NCBI GenBank assembly: GCA_022495995.1
Contig: JAFEMH010000975.1
Span: 248,001-312,000 of the forward strand
DNA from: Adenophora triphylla var. japonica
Taxonomy: Eukaryota > Streptophyta > Magnoliopsida > Asterales > Campanulaceae
DNA length: 64,000 nucleotides
Direction of reading: 5' to 3'
Below, piece after piece: positions 57,352 through 64,000 of this stretch. Numbering within the stretch: the stretch's first letter is position 1; every line of letters begins with the position of its first letter. The notes under the pieces were generated by a model, which saw nothing but the letters and a program-made list of their open reading frames with translations, was not told the origin of the DNA and did not search any database. The position numbers and the translations under genes are program-made.

Positions 57352-57537
57352 CTCCGTTTGTTTGGGGGAAAATGTTTTTCGAAAAATATTTTCCTCATTT
57401 TTCGGTGTTTGTTTCGCACCAGAAAATAGAGAAAACTTCATTTTTATCTTATTTTTCGAAAAATATTTTTATTTTCCGAAAAATATTTTGCCGAAAATCA
57501 TTTTCCGAAAAATATTTTACGCTAAACAAACGGAGCC
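57352..57537. mobile_element. MITE with CTCCGTTTGTTT ends
   Basis: About 186 bp. Left CTCCGTTTGTTTGGGGGAAAAT pairs with right complement GGCTCCGTTTGTTTAGCGTAA. Its interior is made of repeated TTTTTCGAAAAATATTTT-like words. TTATA occurs on both sides. Superfamily not assigned. Confidence 0.7.
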
Positions 57538-57663
57538 TTATATTCTCCCTCCATCTCCATTTTTGCAACCTTTTCATTAAGTACTAGTCTTTCTAAAGCT
57601 GGCACAAGGCCCTTCTGTTTGTCTGACATGAAGGTCGAATGAAAAGAATTCACACCCTCAATA

Positions 57664-57986
57664 CTCCCTCCGCCTCGTTTGCCTCGTTTGAAAGGGCACA
57701 AATTTTCTTTTTAGACGTCCAATCTGAAAGGGCGCAATCTAAAAATGAAAAGTTTTTTATTACTTCTTTATTTGTGGGACCCACTTGTCATAATCTCACA
57801 ATAAATATCCACTAACTATTCTCTACCCCACTTTCTCTTTCCTACATCACCTTTCACTCGTAACATTTATTCCACTATACACTTTTTCTCTTTCCTACAT
57901 CACTTTTCTTAATTTTCATGCAAGACATAAACTTTGCCGATATGGCGGAAGACATAAACTTTGCCGATATGGCGGGATGGAGGAAG
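57664..57986. mobile_element. Stowaway-type MITE inside a MULE transposase fragment
   Basis: 323 bp, CTCCCTCCGCCTCG to GGGATGGAGGAAG, TA borders. Near the right end a 27-bp unit (ACATAAACTTTGCCGATATG) is tandemly doubled, at 57923 and 57950. Confidence 0.78.
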
Positions 57987-57988
57987 TA

Positions 57989-58232
57989 TCTTCTAAAAGA
58001 ATCTCCAAAAGCCATTCCCAAGACTCTTTATTTTCACCCTCTACCACAACAAATGCTAATGGTCACATGCCATTATTTGCATCAACCCCAACATCAGACA
58101 AAATCATCCCCTTCACAGCCCCTTTAAGAAAGCATTCATCAAGCCTGTGATTTTTCTGCAACCTGCTAAAATCCTCTTCTTGCACCCACCCAAACAGACT
58201 AGATTCTTTGAAACGTCTCAACACCATTTTCA
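57989..58232 (-). pseudogene. MULE transposase fragment
   Basis: The minus strand reads HRLDECFLKGAVKGMILSDV, then GVDANNGM, a stop, PLAFVV and ENKESWEWLL. This matches the MULE transposase domain (D.C.LK....G.L...VG.D.NN..YP.AF..V..E...SW.WFL). It is truncated on both sides and adjoins a MITE at 57986. It is not functional. Confidence 0.75.
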
Positions 58233-58922
58233 GTAATTATTTTATTTCACAAGAAATGTGGGATGTGGGATATCAGTGATATCCCCCATCTCATATCGAA
58301 AATATGTGGGAATTTAGTGTGATATATAGAAGGTTCATGCACTACTATTAAGTATCAAATCATCCATTGGACTTTTGGAGGCCTGTTATGAGCTGTGGTT
58401 GATCCAATTGAGAAGGTGCTTAGTGGGTCAGTGTGTGATGCCTAAGTAGCGGTTGGACTTTGGGCTCGGGTCGTTACACTTAATCCTATGGTTTAATGGG
58501 TTCTTGAATATTAAGTGGACTTTGTAGGAAATTTAATATTTGTATAATATTAAATTGTAGACGTGTGAACGCCCAATTTTACTAAAAATGATGAACTCCC
58601 AACTATAATTGATTGTATTATTAGTTAGCATATCGGTGCGATATACATGAATCTCATTCCGTAGATCCTTCTTCCTTGGGATTTAGTAATATTTTACTTG
58701 TTTTGAGTAGTTAGTTGTTAAGTAAAAATAATAATCAAATCCAAACATTTCTTTTATTTGTTTGTTTAACTGTTAAGAGTCAAATTGTTGATTCAAAAAT
58801 TCATGTGGATTCGACCCTTGCCAAGTGCATCTTACTACTACGATAACTCGTGCACTTGCGAGATATTTTTATAACAAGTGGAATTTTTCCCCATCAACTA
58901 TGTGGTGGTCCAGCCACCACAT
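58233..58922. other. Intergenic, nothing recognised
   Basis: A/T-rich sequence without coding or clear transposon ends. Confidence 0.45.
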
Positions 58923-59150
58923 AACCATATTAATATCACTTCCATCTTCTAAATTATTAAATGATGATTGAATGTCGTTCATTATAAAAACGATGATTGA
59001 GTGTCGTTCACTATAAAAACGATGATTAAGTATCATCCACTCTAAAAATGATGACCATATTAACATCACTTCCATCTTTTAAATAACTAACTGTCGTTCA
59101 ATATAAAAACGATGATTAAGTGTCGTTCACTCTAAAACGGAGATTGAAGA
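58923..59150 (+). repeat. 29-bp tandem repeats within a larger duplication
   Basis: Units of AAAAACGATGATTGAGTGTC followed by GTTCACTAT recur near 58987, 59016 and 59107. The preceding block ACCATATTAATATCACTTCC occurs at 58923 and again near 59052. A duplication of about 130 bp appears to have enclosed the short array. Confidence 0.75.
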
Positions 59151-59372
59151 AAAAGAAGACTTGTGTGTACACAAGTTGTGCACGAGATTGAAGATAAAGA
59201 AGACCCGATGCGGATGTCTCTTCATATATTACAATATTCGGCACAACATATGTTAGAAGATCAAATTTTTACTGTTGCAGATATTTTTTGTTTTAATTAT
59301 TATTATTAGTATTTAGCTTTTCCAATTTTTAATTACTTTTTGACAAGTTGAATTTGAAAATCTATATTGTAT

Positions 59373-60431
59373 TGTAGCGTTGTGAGAAGAATTTAATCTT
59401 TTTGAGTCGCCACCTATATTATTCGTTTGGAAACATAGGAAAACCATTTTTGAAAAGAGATTTGAGTTCGGGGCTTAGGTTATGAAATGGGTAGGTCGAG
59501 GAGCATCCATTTCACCCGATCCGAAGATCGGTCTTGCTAAAGAAAAGAGAGGTTTTCAATCTTTACAATATATACAATTAAAGAAAAAAACAAGTAAACC
59601 CTAATCAATTTCTTGATTAGGAATGTCGGATTGTATGCTTCGAGATCGCCTTCATCGATTGAAGGGACTCTAGGCCAATCTTTTTGATGGGATTACACCA
59701 CTCTAAAAGCCAATAGAAAGAGATTGAGAAGAGGAGAGTAAAAAGTGAAGGAGTTTACCTAGCGTTTGGGGAGGATTTGATTTAGAACGTGGTTCTAAGA
59801 TATCTTCTCGATCGAGAAGTGATTTGGGCAGAGTTTCGACTCAATATGAGAGTCAAATCTTGATGCGGACAGAGCTTCGCCTCAATCCTTGATTCGGGTT
59901 TGGATGTTTGTTGATCAACAAGGTTGATAAACAAACTTTAGGTGATTTTAGGGAGGTTTTGTGAGTGATTTGAAGGAATCTTTCGTGGAAAGAAATCAAC
60001 AAATTGTGTGTGTTGTGTGGAATTCTGGCCCCCTGAAACAGTGAAAGTCACCAAGTATTTATAGGGGTTTAAGAGGTAGAGGTGGAGAGGTAAAACACAT
60101 CTAGAAAGGTTCTAGAACTCAATCATCATTGGATGACCGGATTGATAAGGTTTTATCCAGAAAAGAGGTTGAAACGGAGAAGGAGAGTGATTTCTGCACA
60201 TCCTGTCGAGGAGATATCTCGCGCGAGATATGATATCTCGTGCGAGATAACTAGTCTGATGACTATTTTGTCCTCTTCAGTTGTTCTGTTAGTTAGTTAG
60301 GTCCAAAACTAACGAGGTTAGTTAGAAACTTAACGAAAACATGACGAAACTGATATGCTTTCATCAAAACATAAAAGAGAGACGAAGAGTAGTGTAATCA
60401 TGAATTATTGGTTCAGAATGGGGTGTCTACA
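59373..60431 (-). repeat. 3' LTR of the Tat-type element
   Basis: The minus strand begins TGTAGACACCCCATTCTG at 60431, a form common in Tat LTRs. The left limit (TG at 59373) is inferred. TATAAATA box at 60056-60063 (minus). Two palindromes TATCTCG(C/T)GCGAGATA (60215-60230, 60234-60249) lie about 152 bp upstream. GAGTCGCCAC (59405-59414) also occurs within the left Tat LTR (3522-3531). Confidence 0.7.
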
Positions 60432-60449
60432 GAGCCCCTCGGCGACAGG
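60432..60449 (-). other. Polypurine-like tract
   Basis: CCTGTCGCCGAGGGGCTC on the minus strand directly before the LTR start. GAGGGGCTC before TGTAGACACC fits second-strand priming in Tat elements. Confidence 0.55.
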
Positions 60450-60719
60450 TCTTATGAAAGAAAAAGTGTCGTCGATAGAAAAGACATCATTCTGAACATT
60501 GGGATGGTCGTGCCGCACGGCTGCCTACGTATCTCTAAGAGAGAATCAGACCAAACGTAGTTCGACTTCAAAACACTAAAAAGGCTATTTTAGGTATTTT
60601 GAAAAGCATTTTTGAAAATCGAAGAGGGATTTTTTTTTGAAAAGGTAAAATCATACTGAGGAATCAAAAGACTTGACCCAATTCTGAAGATACCCACTTG
60701 TTGATGAAGTTGTTGATGT

Positions 60720-61140
60720 GTGCCGCCCGAGGTTACTGACGTTGTCGTTGTTGTTGCCGAGGTCACGGACTTGAAGTTTGCTACCGTCATAGACTTTGAA
60801 GTTGTCGCCGAGGTCACGGACTTGAAGTTTGCTGCCGTCACAGACTTTGAAGTTGACGCCGAGGTCACGGACTTGAAGTTTGCTGCCGTCACAGACTTTG
60901 AAGTTGTCACCGAGGTCACGGACTTGAAGTTCTTCGCCGCGCACTTTGCTGGTGTCGCCGAGGTCACGAACTTGAAGTTTGCTGCCGTCACAGACTTTGA
61001 AGTTGTCACCGAGGTCACGTACTTGAAGTTGCTGCCGTCACAGACTTTGTTGATGTTGCCGAGGTCACGGACTTGAGGTTTGCTGCCATCACAGACTTTG
61101 CTGGTGTTGTCGAGGTTACGGTCTTGAAGTTGTCGGTTGA
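60720..61140 (-). repeat. 51-bp tandem repeat in the Tat 3' untranslated region
   Basis: About eight units of CGAGGTCACGGACTTGAAGT plus TTGCTGCCGTCACAGACTTTGAAGTTG-type sequence (51 bp, with two related halves). Because 51 is a multiple of three, frames stay open on both strands (for example minus VTSVTTSKSVTAANFKS repeats at 60590-61183). These are not taken as genes. Confidence 0.88.
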
Positions 61141-61183
61141 GATGAAGGTTCTGTCGGCCCCTGTAATGCAAGGATATATGCAT

Positions 61184-63091
61184 GCGGATCTCGGATAGAC
61201 CCGAAAGATTCTTACCTTTCTGTACCTGTCAGCACATAAAGATTCTAAGTAGATTTTCCAGATTTTAGTTGTTCAACTGGACTTACGTGGTGGTGCTCAC
61301 GTCTGTTCGTGTAAATGGCCGGTTGGTCATTTTGGTGGTGAGTTTATGTATGAGTATATGACATATAGAAATGTAGGGACATTTGTATGGATTTATGTTT
61401 GAGATGGGTGAACTGTATGAGTGAACTTGTGTTTGACAAGTTGGGACCAAATCAGGTTTTGCAGAATCTGTTGCTAGTCAGCGAGGCTGTATTGTTGTAG
61501 AATTTCGTTCGATGAGTATCCTTGTGTGAACACATCTAGGCCTGTTGAGAATCTTCATTCTTACTTCTCCTTGAGTCGTGTCTCTAGGAGGCAAACGACT
61601 ACACATCTGTCGACTGTCGTAATGGCTTTATGTCCAAGGCCCTTTGGTGTCTCAAGCCCTAAGTTGCTTGCAAGTGGTAGATGACTTTGTGAACAGGCTT
61701 GTGAGGCTGCTCTCTTGATTTGAAGGTGATCGAAGAAGACTCTCCTTGTTGATTTGATTTGAAGAAGATCGAATGATGTCCGGTGAAGAAGGTTGAAGAA
61801 TACTCTCCCTTTGACCTTTGATTTTTTTTCTTAGTGCGCACCCTGGTTTTTGCCTAGACCGCCCTTTCGGGTTTTCAATCTAGCGGGCATCTCTTTTGCG
61901 TCTTTTTTTTTTTTCATTTTTTTTTGAATAGTATGTTAACTCGAAGAGAACTCAGAGGAGAGAATCTTATTGAGGAGAGAGATGAGATCTCAAGTTAGTT
62001 GAGGAGAGATGAACTCTATTCTTTGGAAGGTGATTCAAGCATTGATTTTTTAGAGAAGTGTATTTTCTAATGATGAGAGTGAGAAGCAAAGAGGAAAGCT
62101 CCTACTGCAAATTTGTTTATTTTGAAGAGTTGAAGTAGAGATTGACTGGAGTAAGAAAGGTGAGGAAGCCCCAGTTTTGATGCTTGAATTTCAAGAGTGT
62201 GTATGAGAGTGGCTAAGAGGAAGCCCCTAGACTCGACAAGAAACGCTAGTTGGCTCAAGGATCTAGAAAAGTTGTTCTACCTTTTAATGAACCATGTATC
62301 ATCTAGAAATTTCTAAATAAGTTTGAGAAGGAAGCCAATCATTAGTATGACTTTAAGGGTAAACATTTTTCTTGATACTGAAAGTCTTCTTCACTTGTTG
62401 CAAGAGGATGTTGAGGATTCCTCTTTTCTTTTGTTGATGCTACTTGACTCTTTTTCTTGGTGGAAGAGTCCTTCATGCATTTGAATTTTCACCTTTGTTG
62501 TGGGGGTGATGAAAGCTTGAGAGTTTTTTTTTTTTTTTTTTTGATGCTCTTTTCTTTTGCCTATGACGATTTGAGGAGTTTCATCCTAGCGAGCTTTTTA
62601 TTTATTTTTGTACTCTCAAAGCCTTGAATTGAGTAGCCCCACTCTTCTTGGGATGAATGTTGACAACAACACCTTTGGCTTTCTTCGCTTGTTGATCTTT
62701 AACTTTCAGTAGGGGTAATGTTTAACCCTTAAGCCTCCTAATGATAACTTGCTTCTTAAAGTCACTTAGAAGTTTCTATTTTTGTGATTATTTAGGGAAT
62801 GGAAGGTCCATTATTTTGCATGAGTTAAATGATATTCATGAGGTAGAACAACCTTAGGGAAAGTGTTTAGGAAAAATGACTTTGATTAATTGAGAAATTT
62901 AAGAACAGACTCGATAGTTTAGAGGACACAAACTAGAGGAGGTGAGAAGTACTAGAAAGACAGAACGACTCTTCGAGTTCATACTTGAAAATTTAAAACC
63001 TAATCTACTTCTATCAAAGGAGAAAGGGAGAGGATAGTGGTAGCCCCAAAGTGGTAAGTGCAATTTTTTTCTTCTTGGAGCTTCATCTTCT
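61184..63091 (-). other. Region between gag and repeat array, no coding recognised
   Basis: Short frames only. T runs lie at 61908-61925 and 62526-62542. Where pol should be, nothing like RT or integrase was found on either strand. Confidence 0.6.
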
Positions 63092-63895
63092 TCATGGAGT
63101 ACGAGGGAGAGGATTGGTGATGACGTTGGGACGTTCTAGATCTCCATTGTCAAAGAGGTCTTGGATGATGTCCTTCAAGTGGTGGCAGGAGTTGGTGTCG
63201 TGGCCGGTGAAGTTGTGGTACTTGCAGAATAAGTGATGAGCATGGTTCGGACCCATATCCTTAGGAGGACCACCTTCCCTTGGTTTGATCATTTCATTCT
63301 GGACGAGCACATCGAAGAGTTCTTCTTGAGTGATTCCTTCAATTTTGTCGTAGTGCCTCTTTTTCTTTTCGGGAGGAGGGACAGCAGAATACTTTCCGGT
63401 GTTGGAGCGGTTGACTGCAATGGCATTGACTGAAGCATCCTTACTTGTAGCGGGTTTGTTGTAGCGGAAGTTACTTTCCCTCTTTTTACTTTTGAGGAAG
63501 TCGTCAACCCTAATTCCGGACTCGAGGAGTTCATTGAAACTAGGAAAGTAATTACCGGCGAGCTTCTCTTGAAATTCATCACGGAGGCATTGGAGGAAGA
63601 TGTGGATTTGCTCTTTGAGAGTAGGCCTTTCGACGATTTCAGTGAGTTTGAGTCTCCATCTTCTAGAAAATTCAGCAAAGGACCCATTGGCATGTTGCTT
63701 AGTTTGTTCAAGATCCCTCCTAGTAGGACGATAAGTGGAGTTGTCTTCAAACTGCCTTTGGAAGACTAAACATGCAGACGACCAATCAAGCCTTGTAGTT
63801 GTAGGAAGAGACATGTACCAATCCCTTGCAGCACCTTCCAAGGTTTGAGAAAAGCATTGGGCCAAGATTGTGTTGTCAACGCCCATTGGAAGCAT
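63092..63895 (-). CDS. Tat-type gag polyprotein (capsid and zinc knuckle), partial view
   Basis: This is a long open frame of 267 codons and probably continues right of the window. The capsid domain is clear: LAQCFSQTLEGAARDWYMSL, LVFQRQFEDN, FSRRWRLKLTEIVERP and FLQCLRDEFQEKLAG match Retrotrans_gag. Near the C-terminus, CKYHNFTGHDTNSCHHLKD is the C-X3-H-X4-H-X4-C type knuckle of Tat and related gags, followed by IIQDLFDNGDLERP. Gag assembles virus-like particles around the RNA. The frame is uninterrupted, unlike every other retroelement frame here except the Athila protease. It ends right after the knuckle, with no protease. Confidence 0.88.
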   Translation of the reverse strand: MLPMGVDNTILAQCFSQTLEGAARDWYMSLPTTTRLDWSSACLVFQRQFEDNSTYRPTRRDLEQTKQHANGSFAEFSRRWRLKLTEIVERPTLKEQIHIFLQCLRDEFQEKLAGNYFPSFNELLESGIRVDDFLKSKKRESNFRYNKPATSKDASVNAIAVNRSNTGKYSAVPPPEKKKRHYDKIEGITQEELFDVLVQNEMIKPREGGPPKDMGPNHAHHLFCKYHNFTGHDTNSCHHLKDIIQDLFDNGDLERPNVITNPLPRTP

Positions 63896-64000
63896 GGCCC
63901 AAGTGTAGGTTTCAACATGAGCTCGAGGACAAGTAGTACCATTAAACTTGGCAATGTCGGGTGTCTTGTACTTGCGAGGAAACTTGGTAATTGATTGTTG

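Larger units (their letters stand above)
59373..64000 (-). mobile_element. Non-autonomous Tat-type Ty3-gypsy element, 3' portion
   Basis: From right to left on the minus strand: gag (63895-63092), 1.9 kb without recognised coding, a 51-bp tandem repeat (61140-60720), a purine-rich tract (60449-60432) and the 3' LTR (60431-59373). Only 2.6 kb separates gag from the LTR, too little for the missing protease, RT, RNase H and integrase, and none is visible. Tandem repeats just before the 3' LTR are a known habit of Tat/Ogre elements. The 5' LTR lies beyond the window. Confidence 0.8.

Noticed and set aside
58955..59150. Array of 29-bp repeats resembling CRISPR
   Set aside because: Units are adjacent without unique spacers, the genome is a plant's, and no cas genes are present.
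59404..59414. tRNA-Arg primer site next to the right Tat LTR
   Set aside because: Only GAGTCGCCAC matches. The same word occurs inside the left Tat LTR (3522-3531), and this LTR is the 3' one, where no primer site is expected.
60590..61183. 197-codon and other frames with 17-residue repeats
   Set aside because: Frames stay open on both strands only because a 51-bp unit has no stops. No start context or domain, and the position is the 3' untranslated region of a Tat element.

Overview
This is a nuclear window from a flowering plant, most likely a eudicot. It holds spliced genes with GT/AG introns, plant-specific gene families (DUF630/DUF632, DOG1 domain), and plant LTR retrotransposons primed by tRNA-Met, tRNA-Asp and tRNA-Arg. 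CACTA, MULE, hAT-like and Harbinger-like elements and many Stowaway-type MITEs (CTCCCTCCGTCCC ends) are also present. I cannot fix the family or species.

Layout. 1-5168: 5' part of a minus-strand Tat/Ogre-type Ty3-gypsy element (gag-protease remnant, tRNA-Arg primer site, LTR). 5169-12395: two copia LTRs of one family in opposite orientation around a decayed gag-pol body. 12396-25246: a CACTA element on the minus strand with a broken tnp2-type transposase. It is split by a young, complete, non-autonomous Athila-like element (14252-21551, target duplication ATTTC). 25247-31967: small transposons, including a hAT-like MITE, a TIR element carrying a PPR-gene fragment, a foldback element, a solo LTR with target duplication TTTTA, and a further LTR-like segment.

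The genic part is 32.0-48.3 kb. It holds an intronless DOG1-domain gene (+), a ten-exon protein disulfide isomerase gene (-, 498 aa, two CGHC sites, C-terminal KEEL), and a four-exon DUF630/DUF632 gene (-, 989 aa, N-terminal MGCSGSK). MITEs sit in their introns. A Harbinger-like element with an expanded internal tandem repeat lies between the second and third genes.

48.3-59 kb is a transposon graveyard: a 1.5-kb MULE with a perfect 9-bp target duplication, a hAT-like element, runs of nested MITEs, an old copia LTR split by MITEs and a MULE transposase fragment. 59373-64000 is a second Tat-type element (-) with LTR, a 51-bp tandem repeat and gag but no pol. The three genes show no sign of acting together.

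The most unusual signal is shared by unrelated LTR families. Each LTR carries one to six short CG-centred palindromes, usually 25-155 bp upstream of a TATA box that is nearly always TATAAATA. Each family uses a different palindrome. In one copia element the same motif also recurs in the untranslated leader.
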